Assembly (NCBI GenBank): GCA_900491605.1
Contig: UESW01005037.1
Location: forward strand, 28,360 to 92,359
Source: Calamus simplicifolius
Lineage: Eukaryota; Streptophyta; Magnoliopsida; Arecales; Arecaceae
Direction of reading: 5' to 3'
DNA length: 64,000 nucleotides
Position numbers and translations under genes: made by a program. A model generated the notes under the pieces. It saw only the letters and a program-made list of their open reading frames with translations, was not told where the DNA came from and did no database searches. Of this stretch, positions 33,958 to 46,800 are shown piece after piece; position 1 is the stretch's first letter; each line of letters opens with the position of its first letter.

Positions 33958-34633
33958 TAGGGATGCAACTCGGGCTCATAAAACTCAGGTTTTTCTCAAT
34001 CCTAATCCTAATTATTTATAAAATATCAATCCTAACCCTAATCCTAACCTTATTTGTAAAACCTCAACCTTAACTCTATTTTTAAAAATCGGGTTCGGGT
34101 TGAGTTTCGGGTTGAAATTTGGGTTAATGGAAAAAAATAAATAAAATGCTTTTTTCAAAGTAAATAAACACCGAATTATGGATCCCAGAGACGAAAAAAT
34201 AAAATTCCTTGCCGAATGTATAAGCTGGACTCCGGGCTTTAACATTGTATTAAAAAAAATAGTCTTATCCAAAACAAAGAAAAGAAGGAGATGCTGTAAA
34301 TAAAGAAGAAGAGGAGGCGGGAAGTGAAACGAAATGTACGGGTGTCCATCTTTATGTTTGTTCTTCTTTTTCTCGCTTGATGGCCGATCCAACTTGCATC
34401 CTCAATGTTTCCAAAAACCTGATGCCGATAAGCTACCCTCCGTTTGGGTAACCCTCGGGTTCGGATTATCTCGGATTTAAATTATGAACAATCCGAATCC
34501 AGGTTAATTTTAAATCAAACCGGATTAAATCTAAATTTTTAAAATTTAAATTAAACAAATATAAGTTTAAATACTACTATAAATTAAGTTTGATGGGCTA
34601 GGTTCAAATTAAACCCGACCCAAGTTGCACCCT
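33958..34633. mobile_element. hAT-like TIR element inserted at the DRB start codon
   Basis: Ends are inverted. The left starts TAGGGATGCAACTCGGG; the right, read inwards, is AGGGTGCAACTTGGG. AAAGCGAT flanks both sides (33950-33957 and 34634-34641), the 8-bp duplication typical of hAT elements. One more base matches if the ends are set differently (TAAAGCGAT, 9 bp, which would suit Mutator). It has no transposase, so it is non-autonomous. The interior includes degenerate CCTAACCCTAATCCTAACC near 34030-34052. The right duplication supplies the A and T of the DRB ATG. Confidence 0.78.
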
Positions 34634-34639
34634 AAAGCG

Positions 34640-34888
34640 ATGCACAAGAGCCGGCTCAGGAGCTGTGCCGTCAGCGGCAATGGAACCTTCCAGAGTACGC
34701 GAGCTCCCGCGAGGGCCCCGACCACATGCCCCGCTTCCAGGCCTCCGTTACCGTCAACGGCGTTACCTTCCACGCCGCCGCTTTCGGCAAATCCTCAAAG
34801 GAAGCCCAAAACAAGGCCGCCCAGGCCGCCGTCGAGCACTTCGCTCCCACCGCCTCGTCCCAGCCCCCGCTTCGCGCCTCCCTCTCCG
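34640..34888 (+). CDS. DRB: DRB exon 1: first dsRBM, with 1-base frame break
   Basis: GC-rich exon. ATG CAC AAG AGC CGG CTC is followed by AGGAGCTG, where the dsRBM consensus (KSRLQEL) needs CAGGAGCTG; one C is missing. After this the motif runs open to the donor TCCG|GTGAGT. The motif's central strand and C-terminal helix (KEAQNKAAQAAVEHF) are well formed. The phase-1 junction joins G|AA to exon 2. As written, translation from this ATG would leave the dsRBM frame after six codons. Confidence 0.8.
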
Positions 34889-37800
34889 GTGAGTAATATA
34901 AAAACCTTCTTCCTTTCGGCCTGTGTGGATTCTTGCTGTCGGGGAGTCGGTTTGGGAGCAGAATTCTCTCCCAGAATCACTCTCAATGCAAGGGTTCGAA
35001 GAAAGGTAAGATTTTTTGTGGAATTCTAGTGTAATGTGCGTGACGATCTTTGTTTTTCCGTTATTAAATTGGTTGTTTACATTTGTTGGAACCATTTCAG
35101 TGTTCACTTGGTTTTCTTATGATCACTTTATTTCTGATTAGAAAAAATGTTGCTTTTTCCCTGTTCTGATTTCTTCTTTACCTTTTCGTTTTTTATGGTC
35201 TTTCTGATAGTGGTTAGGAGTGTCGATCGCGTGATGGAACTGGTTCTAGGGCGAAATGTACTCCCATAATCATCCTTATTGTGGACTATTACCATTTTTT
35301 TGAAAGATGGGTTTTAGATGGAATTTTATATTGGGGAATGTGGAGTAGTCGTTGTTTTTTTTTAAATTCGTTTATTGTTGGAGTCGGTTTAGGGTTCGCC
35401 TGATCTTCTTTTGGTCATTTTGTGTTTGGTGGAAAAATCAATACTGGTTTCTTCTTTAGTTTCACGTTGTTTATGATCTCTTTGGGGAAAAAATATGTGA
35501 CATTTGGTTGAAGGTGCCTGTTTGAAGATTTGGGTATTTATTGTTTGATCATCTGTTGGAAATAAAGTTTCTTCATATCAAAATTTCTTGTATTCTATCA
35601 TGATTGATATATTTTCAAAAGTTTATGATTCCATAGCTAAGATATTGATTTTGTCTTATAGAGAAATGCGTATAGTTGGAACCCTCTTCTAAAAATTGGA
35701 GAAGAGGGATCGGGGTAAATGTATTCCAACAAAGATGTAATTCTGGCTTGGATTAGTCACAAATCCAACTTCTTTGCACCATGTTTAACATGTTTATTCC
35801 TGTCACCTTCTTGAATTCTCAATATGGGACTGCAGTTCATCTGGCTCGTTGGCTACTTTGTGTCTTAGAGACGAACGGAGATCCTATATCAAAAAATATC
35901 ACTTCCACCTGGCTGTTTCATTGTGTAGAATAATTTTGGAGGGTCATTTCTTGATTCCATGAAACTAGCTATAAGTAGTAAGCAAGATCCTTCAAGTTGA
36001 CCCTATAAGTTTCATCTTAGGTCCATCTCTTGCCTACATTTACCTTGGCCTGGAATCTTGAGCCAATTTAGCTAGTCAACTTCATTGACAGCCAGCCCAT
36101 TATAAAATTGGTCCAATCCTTGCAATGAAGCTTTCTCATCTTTCAGTTGTCTGTTTGGTCACTTGACCCGGCCATATATTTGATGGGAAATATTTTGAAC
36201 AATGATTGATGTAGGTTAAGTCCAAATTATGATTAGTTGTTATTTTGTTCAAAATTTTGGGTTTAATATCAATTGAGTTGCTATTTTTTTATGGAACTAG
36301 GTGTATTTTTAAAGTTTTTATGGAATGGTAATTCTTGACTCTTATTTTCTTATAGTTTTTGGATCTATATTTAGGGCTACCTTGAGTCCACTTTGTGTCA
36401 GAAAAAATAAAAAACCTATTGGGATTGTGATTTGGAAAGATTTTGATTGTCCTTTATATGTGATCCTATGGAATTATAAATTTACTTTTTATGAGAACTT
36501 TTTATATCATCTGTTAGAAAAGTGAGCAGATTTGTTATAGTGGAGTTATTGGCTAATTAGAAGTCCTTTTATATAAGTCAAAAAATGTAAGTTAGATTCC
36601 TTGATCCATTCTAGGAAAGTTGTGAGTCCTTTTGTGATTAGGAAACATTGATTTAGGGTTGTCCAACTGTCCATATATATGGATCTATGAGGAGTGATGA
36701 ATTGTGTATTGTTTATAAATTACCATATATATGTAATTCCTTTGTGTAGATTTTACCATGTAGTGTTGCTCCCTTTTTCTCTATACTTATCCTATACTGA
36801 AACCCTTCTATTCTCTTGTCTCTTACTTTAACCCCTTTCTCATTATTTTGGATGAAATATATAACAACAACAACAAAGCTTTAATTCCAAACAACAACAA
36901 CAACAAAGCTCTAATGCCAAACTAATTGAGGTCGACAATGTTTTTTTTTTTTCTCCATTTCGCTTGGTTTAAAGCTACTCTTTAAATATCAAGTCCCTTA
37001 TTAGTTCCTCTTATGTGATTTTGGTTTACCTTTACCTCTATTTCTTTCTAAGTTATTAAATTTCTCTTTCTTATTAGTGTATCCTTAGGTCTATATTGTC
37101 AATGCTCAAATCATTTAAGCATCTTTCTCTTACTTTGTCCTCAATTGGTGTTGCCTCTACTTTTTTATGAATAACTGCATTTCTTGAAAGGATGAAGTTA
37201 TTTTTTAATATAAGAAGATATATGATAAAAATAAAAATTTTGGATGAAACATAAAATAAAAAATATTCAGATCTATTCAGGATGAAATTTACTTCTTGCA
37301 TGTCAACTGCAACTACAGTTCTGTTTTGGGGGTTGCATAAGTATCAGATCCTCGAAGCCATCTTAAGTGGTGGCAAATTGATCTTAAAATAAGGCATCAG
37401 CAACCGGAAAAGTATGATTGTTGTATATCCACAATATTTATTGCCATCATTGTTTCAATCAATGATCTTTAGAGAGGGTTTCTTTCTTTGGATTTTGAGT
37501 TGCCTTTTGAGATGTGTTGTTGTATATCCCAATGAATGACCCTCCATGTCTAGATATTTGTTGAGGATAAAGATGAATACCAAAATGTTGAAGATCAACC
37601 ATCTACAATTCTTTTAATTAAAAATCCATTAATTTAGAAAATTGATCATCCATAAATGGAGTAAGAAGCACTGATATTAGATGCTATTGAGTGATCATTG
37701 GAATCTTACGATTTCAACCATCAAAAATAACCTGAATGCTCTCTATTGACAGTATTAAGATTAGGCACTATGTTGATCCATTACTTGATAGACTTTTAAA

Positions 37801-40800
37801 CCAAGTGCTGAAATTTGAAGTCCATCACATTATTGGAGGCTTCAAATTGGTAAATATATGACTCACATTATGACTCAAAATCCCCATAGCAAAATTACCC
37901 TAAAAGTTGATATGAAAATCATAAGAGAATATGAAAATTATTATTATATTCTTTAAAAGACATATGAAACACCTGCAAGGCTCAACAAGACAAGCAAATT
38001 AACAAAATTTAGATCTCAAATTAAAACAACTAGACCAAACCTAAATTAGACATAAACCATATCAAGCACTTCTGCTTTGTTAATCTTATCGACAAGATCT
38101 TTTGGATACTGTGTTCGTCCAATCCACCATGGGATGATTTTCATAACTCAGTGGTGAAGTCCTAGAAATAATTTCATTACAATCAATCCATGGATGATTG
38201 AAGGCCCAATATAATTTCTAGGTTGGGTTAGAAAAGTTTTAAACTCATTAGAATGTGATTTAGAAAGATTTGATGGTCTTTGATGTGAGATCGTACAAAA
38301 TTAGGGATTTACTTCTTTTTTAAAAGCTGTTTGTTATTTTTTGTTAGGAAAGTGAGTGGTTTGGTATCATAAGTTTTTGGTTCATTGCGAGCCCTTCTTT
38401 CAGTCTAACAATATAAGTTAGAGTCACACATATATATATATATATATATATATACGTATATACGTATATACATATATATGTATATGTATATATGGGTTCA
38501 TGAGGGAAGGCATTGGTGCAATATTAGGATTCTATGTTTTGATCTGGGTTTCGTGACTATGTAATATGGAAATAGCCTTTCCACACGTTGGGGTGCCTCT
38601 CTTAGTCCCTACAGTGGCAAGAGCATCATGTAGTGGGCCTCCTTTTTTTTTTAAGAAAAAGGTAACCCATTTATAAATATTTTACTCATTAATATTGTCT
38701 CTTTCTTGTCTCTCTCACTATGCTTCTTTACTCAAGCCCTTCTTGTTCTCTTTTCTACTTTTACCCTGTTTCTCATTGTTTTTGAATTCAATCTAAGAAA
38801 AAAAAAGTGCTCAGATCCATTAAGACCTGAATCCAGCTTCTGCACATTTCCACTTTATTTGTGCCTTATGCTCAGAGGTTGAATCAGTGATGCTGTCTGA
38901 ATAGTTTTATCCAAAACCTAAGTTCTTTGATCATCATTTTTTTTCCTTTTTCATGTAATCGGTGTAATACTTTAATTTGAAGCAAACTCATATATTTTAT
39001 AAACAACTAAAACCACCAAGATGAGAAAGCACTAAAGCTATTTGGTGAACTTATCGATAAGAACTTTGGAAGTACTAGTTTTAGGGCATGTAAAACTCCT
39101 AGTACATCATTATATCTATATCCTCTCCATGCCCTTTCAACTAGATGCTAAGTTCTGAAATCGAATTCAACAAACTTTTAGGTTTAGCATCAAAAGCCTT
39201 CCATAATTCTTAACATCTTTTTTTAGAATAAAGAAAACAAGATTGTGAAATTTTGATGTAATAAGAGTTGGTGTGCTGATGCATATATTAGTGTTATGCT
39301 CTACAATGCATATATTACAATAAGAAATGAAGTCATTTGTAAAAAGATGAAGATAGCACCAATTGAAGATAAATTGAGGGAAGGATGGCTTAGATGATTT
39401 AAATATTATAATATGGATCTAAGATATACTGGTAGAAAGGATGATTTGATACATGTGAAAGGAAAAAGGGATACGGATGGATTGAAAAATCACATAGGAG
39501 GAAGTAATAAAGAAAGATTAAATACTTTTATATTTTGCAGAAAATATGACTCTAAATTAAGTAGAATGAAAAAAAAAACATATATGTAGCCGATTCCGAC
39601 TAGTTTGGGATTAAGGCTTTATTGGTGGTGGTCCTACTGCTCCATAATATTCTCTTAGGAGATATTTTATTGATGCAATTTTTGCTAGCCATTGGGCCAG
39701 CCCATTTTATTGGGTTTGCATTGGGTTTCCAATATCAACATTTATATTTTCTGAATGACTAGATACTGGCTGCATTAATAGGATTCCAAGTCTGTTTTCT
39801 CCCTTCTTCAGGGATCCTTAGTTGAGTCCATGCTTTTTGATAACTGATGTCTAAAATACTATTGACACTTCAGTTTTAGTAGCCTAGTATCTTAGAAAAA
39901 ATTCTTGCATGTTCTTTCTTATTGCTTGGATGACACTCAGGGCAATTATGCCTCATTAGAAATCTATTTAAAATTCAACTCAAACCAATAGCTTGTTTAC
40001 CAATATTTCTGTTCCTAAGGATATGATAGGATATGATTAGGACCAATCATTGTTATGAAGTTTTGCCAAAATCAAAAAGTTTAGGAGGTAAATTACCTTA
40101 TTTGTTGTTAAGGTATTCCTTCTTTTTTTCTCTCTCTTTTTCCCTTTTTTTTTTTTTTTTTTTTTTTTGGGGGTGGGGGGGGGGGGGGGGGGGCAGGGGT
40201 GCTAGCGGTGGTTAGGAGGGGGAGGGTTCTGAATTATGTACTATCATATTTGTGCAATAGATCTTTCTACATGCTACAATTTCTATATTACTATATTTAT
40301 GCAGTACATTTTTCTTCATATTGAAATTTTATCCTTGCAAGTTCCTATAATCTGATAAAGAGGGTGGACTTGCCAATATGGCTCCAAATTCTTAATAAGA
40401 TGAATTTAAGAGACTGCCATTGGATAGTAGTAATTCTGCTAGGTTCAAAATCAGTGTAGTTAAAATAAATTCTTAAGTTGTTTTTTAGAATTTAAATTAG
40501 AAGGATGTGTAACTTTTAAGAGTTTTAATGGTATGTTTAGAAAAGGTCTTAGAGGTACCAACCAAGAACCATGGGTACTTCAAATTGTTTATTATGTCTC
40601 TATTAGATATGGTTGCTATTAACTACACCTATGTATGAGTTTTTTATACATAGCCGATCCCAAGTTCGAATAAAGGAGGGTTGCGGTAGGTTGACGATCA
40701 GTGTAAAACTATAGTTATACCCTACGAATATAAATTCAATAAAGAAAATCAATAAAGGTAGGACGTTTCCCAGAAGCGATCTATTGCGTTAAACTCCGAA

Positions 40801-43800
40801 TGTAGTGAAAATGGCAAGAATAACTAGGCGGTCCCAAAAGCAATGCATCACATCGACGTTCAGGTGGGACGAAAAATAATCAAGGGTTCCCACACCTTCA
40901 TGGGCGGGTGTGGGTAAAGAAGTTAGTTCAAGAAAAATAAAAATAAAAATAAAAATAAAAAAATATGTTTAGCAACTTAGAATATAGGATCATTAACAGC
41001 AAAGTTAATGAAAATAATAAATACAGTGATTAAAAAGAGAATTAATGTAGCTTGCATGTAGGAGATCAAGTGGATAGGTTAAAAAGCAAAAGAGGTTGAT
41101 GGTTGTTTTAAACTTTGGTATACATGCAAAGATAGGAATAAAAATAGAGTAAAAATTATTGTTGATAAAAACATAAAAGATAAAGTTATAAACATTAAGA
41201 GGATAGAAGATAAAATAATTTTAATTAAATTAGTGATAAATGAGGAGTTAATACATATTATTAGTATTTTGCTCCTCGAGTTGGTTTAGATAGTGTAACA
41301 AAGTAAAGTTTTGGGAGGATATGGATGGACTAATTAAGAGATTCCCTACCGAGAAAAATATTTATTGGAGGAGATTTGAATGAATACATAGGAAGGTATA
41401 ATATAGGTTTTGAAAGAGGACATGGAGGTTATGGATTTGGAGATATAAATGAAGAGAAATACCATTTTAAAGTTTGCGATGGCATATGATTTAGTATTAA
41501 CCAATGCATATTTTAAAAAGAGGGACTTTCATTTGATATTTTTTTAAAGTGGATATAATGGTAGTCAAATAGATTTCTTCTTTAGTAGAAAGATTAATCG
41601 AGTGTTTTGTAAAGATTGTAAGGTTATACCAAATGACGGTCTAACTACATAGCATATTAATTGTTATGGATGTGTGTATTAAAAAATAGAGGAGAAAGAC
41701 AATAAGGTATAAGAATCCAAGGATTAAGTGGTGCAATTTGAAAGGAGGGAAACTAATAATTTTTAAAGATAGAGTTACGAAGAAAAATGGAATATAGATG
41801 GAGAGATTAATACCATATGGGAATAGATAGTTAATAGTATTAGAAGAGTCAAAAGAAAAATGACCATATGATAAGAAAACTTGATGATAAAATAAGAAAG
41901 TTTAATTAGTAGTTAAGGCTAAAAGAGAGTATTATAAAAAACTATCTAAATATAAGAATGAAGAAGTATATGAAAACTTTAAGATGGTTAAGAAAGAAAT
42001 TAAAAAGATAATATGAGCAGCTAGATGTAAGGCATATAAGGAATTATATCATAAATTAAAAATTAAAAATGAAGAGAAAGGCATATATAGAATTATAAGA
42101 GTAAGAGGCAGAAAAACTAACCATTTATTTTAGGTTAACTGCATTAAATATAATGATCTAAAGTTTTGGTTAAGAAGAAACAAATCAAGAAAGATGGAGA
42201 AGCTGTTTTAATAAATTATTAAATAAAAATCATATAATGTAAATAATTTAGGATGCCTTATTAGCGTCATTGATGATAAAGTTATGGTGTATACTTGTAG
42301 AATTAGGATATCTGAAGTAAATCAGGCTCAAAAAAAAGTGAAAAAAGGAAAAGCTTTGTGACCTGATAAGATTTCTATAGAAGTTTGGAAATGTTTAGGT
42401 AATGCTAGAGTAAAGTGGATGAAAAATTTATTTAATAGGATTTTAGAAATTCAAAAAATGCCTAATGAATGAAGAGCATTATATTATCAATTTATAAGAA
42501 TAAAAGAGATATTCAAAATACTGGTTGAATGTTCTTAGGGTCTGTTTGGATGGGAGGGAATGGAGGGGAGGGAAAGGGAAATAAGGTAAAAGGTCACAAG
42601 TTATCTTGTTTGGAAGGAGGGTGAAAGAAAGAGGGGAAAGAGAATGGGAGTAACCGGTTTCCCTCCTTTTCCTCCTAGCGAGCGTAAATTTGTTAACCCC
42701 CAAATCGGGGGGTAAGTTGGGGGAGGGAAAAAGTTTAAGTCATACTTTCTGGGAAGACCAAAATACCTCTTATTTTCTATTCTTCATTCTTTCACTCCCT
42801 CGGTTTATTTCCTGTTTTGAAGGAATATAATTGTCACATAACTCTTCCCTTTCTTTTTCCTCTCTCTATTCAAACAAGATAATTGATATTACCCTTCCTT
42901 TCCCTTTCATCCTTTCCAAACAAGAGAAGAAGAGCAACCATTCCTTCCCCTTCATTTCCTTCCATCCCTTTCCTTCTTTTTACTCTCTCCTTCCTTTCCC
43001 TCCAAAGATCCAAACAAAGCCTTAAGCTAGCTTTATGGTACAGTGAATAATTTCTGCATCTTTCACATTGCCATTTGATGAGGGGTTCGTTGATACAATA
43101 TCTTGGACATTTCAGCAGGTCCTTGGATCTTCAGTAGTTCTGTAATCAAATATGTGAAGTTGGAAGCTTTTCTTGATGGACAAGATATTGACATTGAATT
43201 CAATTATTATTTATTATGCTGATCTGTTGATAAGAAAGATACCAGAGTATCATTAGTTATATGTCTCAGAAATTTTGTGCATATGTTTGATAGATTGTTG
43301 ATGTGTCTTAACTGAACATAATTTCTATCCAGTGTCTTTCGAAGCCTTCAGGATGCATCTGCTTCCCTATTCATTTTGGAGTAATAATTTTATGCTATAA
43401 TTCTCTGTCTTTGCTTCAGTAAATAATATGGATTTCAATTTTCTGTTCTGTATGATCTTGTTTCTCCCTTTGGACAATGACTCATGTTATGATTATATTG
43501 GAAATTATTAATGATTTTTATATTTTACTTACACAAGTGAAACTTTGAATGCTTTTGGAATAAACGAATAGAGGGCTTTTTAAAATGAATTAAAATGTCT
43601 AGTGGAGGAAATATTTGCAAGTGCCATCCTGTCTATTTTGATGAATGTCCATGTTGTGTAGGACTGATTTATTCTCTACGATGTGCTAGTCCTTTACCAC
43701 TATGTCAGTCCAATTGTACTGAGATCATTATTCTTTCAATAGACTTGAGCTAAATTCTTTTGCTTCTAGAAAATCAAATGTCATACAAGAGTCAGCTGCA

Positions 43801-46800
43801 GAATTTTGTGCAGAAGAAATATATGGATTTACCAATATATACCTGTGTTCGTGAGGGTTTACCTCATACTCCTCACTTTAAGGCTACAGTTAGAGTTGAT
43901 GGAAAGACTTTTAAGAGTTCACAATGTTTTAATACGCTGAGAGAGGCAGAACATGATGCTGCAAGAGTTGCTTTGATGTCTTTTTCACTAGAAGAAAATC
44001 AGCAGGCAAGTTGAGGTTCTTGTCATCATTATATGTTTCTGATTGGACGTTTATTGAGCATAATTGTCAAGTGTTCCCTTGTCTTGCAGGATGAGACAGG
44101 TTTCTACAAAACCTTTTACAGGAATTAGCTCAGAAAGAAGGCCTTTCCTTGCCGAAATACACAACTGTAAGAGATGGTGCATCTCACATGCCCATTTTTG
44201 CCTCCACTGTTGAGGTAGTAGGTGAAAGTTTTGAGGGAGATGTTGCAAAGACTAAAAAGCAGGCAGAAATGAATGCTGCAAAGGTTGCTTGGTGTAGACT
44301 GGAGGAACGTAAGTCATTGTGTTAGGTTTTGATTCTCAACTCTCAACTCAACTCAACTCATATAAACTACATGGGGTCGGCTACATGAATCTGCTTCCTC
44401 CACTATGCTTTATTCAGAACTAAGTTGACATTCAAATTACAAATATTTATATTTTTAAATTATTTCTGTTCATATTAGTTTAGGTCTATCTCTACTTCTG
44501 TCCTTATCATGGATTGTTAAAAAATCACTCTTTCTAACTTGAGTATTTAAATGTCTTCATTGTATTAGGTTTTGATTGGTTAAGAAAAATGTTTTTATGT
44601 GCAAAGAGACTGAAACTGCTTGTTGTACTTATGTTCTTACCCGGATAACTTCAAAGTGAAGAAATTTATCTTGATTTGGTGCTTTTACAGGTAGATTAGG
44701 TAAACTTCCTTCTGATCTTCCCTCAATTTGCCAAGTGCAAAAGGAACTTGCATGTGTGGTGTCAAGCTCAGAGTCAGCAGTTATGAACTTGCACAAGCCA
44801 AGAGATGCTTCACTTCCAGCTTCAGGGGTCAAGATTGACAAAGCTGAAGTTACTTCAGGTGAATATCTCAATTTTCTTGTGACCTATAGTGACAATAGAA
44901 AAGTTTTCCTGTATATACTACATTTTCTGATCTTGGTGTAATAGTCAGATTGATACTTCTTTTACACAAACACAGTTGCTCTTTCATGTAAATACATGAT
45001 GCAGACTTCAATCTGCTGGTGTCATGCCAGGTGGACTGAGACCTCTCATACTCTTGGCTCACACTGTGCTCATCAATGTACTATCCTAGATGTATCTAAT
45101 GACCTTATTGAGAGACACACACATTGATGCATGCATGCCACAAAAAGAAAAACTTGCATATCACCCAGGTGCCTGTGTTCAAGACCAGTACTACTTGTGG
45201 GCTACAGCAACAAATGTGAATACTTATCCTACCAGTAGTGTTGAATGTATAATTACTCATTTTATTCATTGTTGTTTGACTGACTTCACATATTTATATA
45301 TTATATCATTCATCTGTATCGGATAAAAGAGGGTTACAATAGTTTGACAGCAAATATAAAATTAGTCGTATCTTATGAGCATGATTCTATTAGAGAAAGT
45401 CATTGGGCATTTTCTACTTTTGACACACCCCAGCAAATTTCAGGTATGGTGAAAAGTGGGTAAAGGTTACATTTCCAGAGGCGACGTGCCACATTAAAAC
45501 CTAGATGTTATATATATATATATAATGGATGAGGGTAAATAAAGAAATTTGTTTAGGAAAGTAGCATATATTTATCAATTTGGAATATAGGAGATCAATG
45601 AAACTAATAAATAAAATGATTAAGAGGAAAGTTAATACAATTTGCTTGTATAAGATTAAGTAAAAGGAGAGAAAACAAACTAAGTTGGTAAGACAAGATA
45701 AACTTTTTGCATATAGGGAAAGGCATGAATATATTGGAGTAGGAATGTGATTGATCACAGATCGGGTTGTCGCATGAAAATATCAATGAATCAATTTGAT
45801 GTTATAAGATTAACTATAGAAGTTATTTTTCTCTTTTGAATGTTAATGAAGAATTATGAACAGAAGAGATGGGATCTTCATATGATTTTTATTAATTTAG
45901 AGGATATATAAAGTTTTAATTGTTGTTGTAGAAAACATGTGCTCAAAATTAGTATGTCTGAAATGAGAATATTGAGATATATGTGAAATAATACAAGTAA
46001 AAGTAACATAAGAAAGTAATTATCTTTAAAAGGGTGAAGGTAACATTTATTAAGGAGAATTGACAAAAGGGTAACTTATATAGTTTAGATGTGCACAACA
46101 TAGGTTGAGAGATACACCAATATGAAAAAGTGATTTACTATATAACTGAAAGTAAAGGATTTGATCTCTCTATTCTATTATATAGAAAGAATGACCTTAA
46201 AGCAAGTAAAATAGAAGAAAAGTATTCATGTGGTTGACCTAACCAGTTTAGAATTAAGAGTTAGTTGTTGCTGTTGTTTTAACTATCATCTTTCTAAACT
46301 CATGCATTATATTATGCAACTTTGAGAAAGTGATTGAGCATAGATTGATATATGAACAAAAATATCAAAGAATTAATTTAGTCTTTTCATAGGTAAGATT
46401 GATTAAAGAATCCTTTTTTTTTTGAAGGTTAATAGAGAAGTATAAAGAAAAAAAAATTTAATATGATATTTATAAATTAGAAAAAGTGTATGATAGAATT
46501 CTTAGAAAGGTTTCATGGTGGGTGTTAAAAAAGAAATGAGTTTTCATAAATATAATTAAGGACGTGCAATTGATCGTATACTAGTGTAAACTATCGTTTG
46601 TAACACTATTGAGTTTTCAATCATAATAAATTTATACTAGGGATTTGCTCTTTCTTTTGCACTAGTTTTAGATGAGCTTAGAAGACATAACAATGTTTCT
46701 TGTCACATCCTATTTATGATGATATAGTCATAGCAGGTGGAACTAATGTTAGAAGTTATGGGATGCGAGGTTGGAATTATATAGAAGTGTATTCAAATCT

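Noticed and set aside
34018..34130. CCTAACCCTAATCCTAACC stretch as interstitial telomere repeat
   Set aside because: Short, degenerate and inside the hAT-like element; it mixes with GGGTTCGGGTT variants, so it is more likely internal low complexity of that element.
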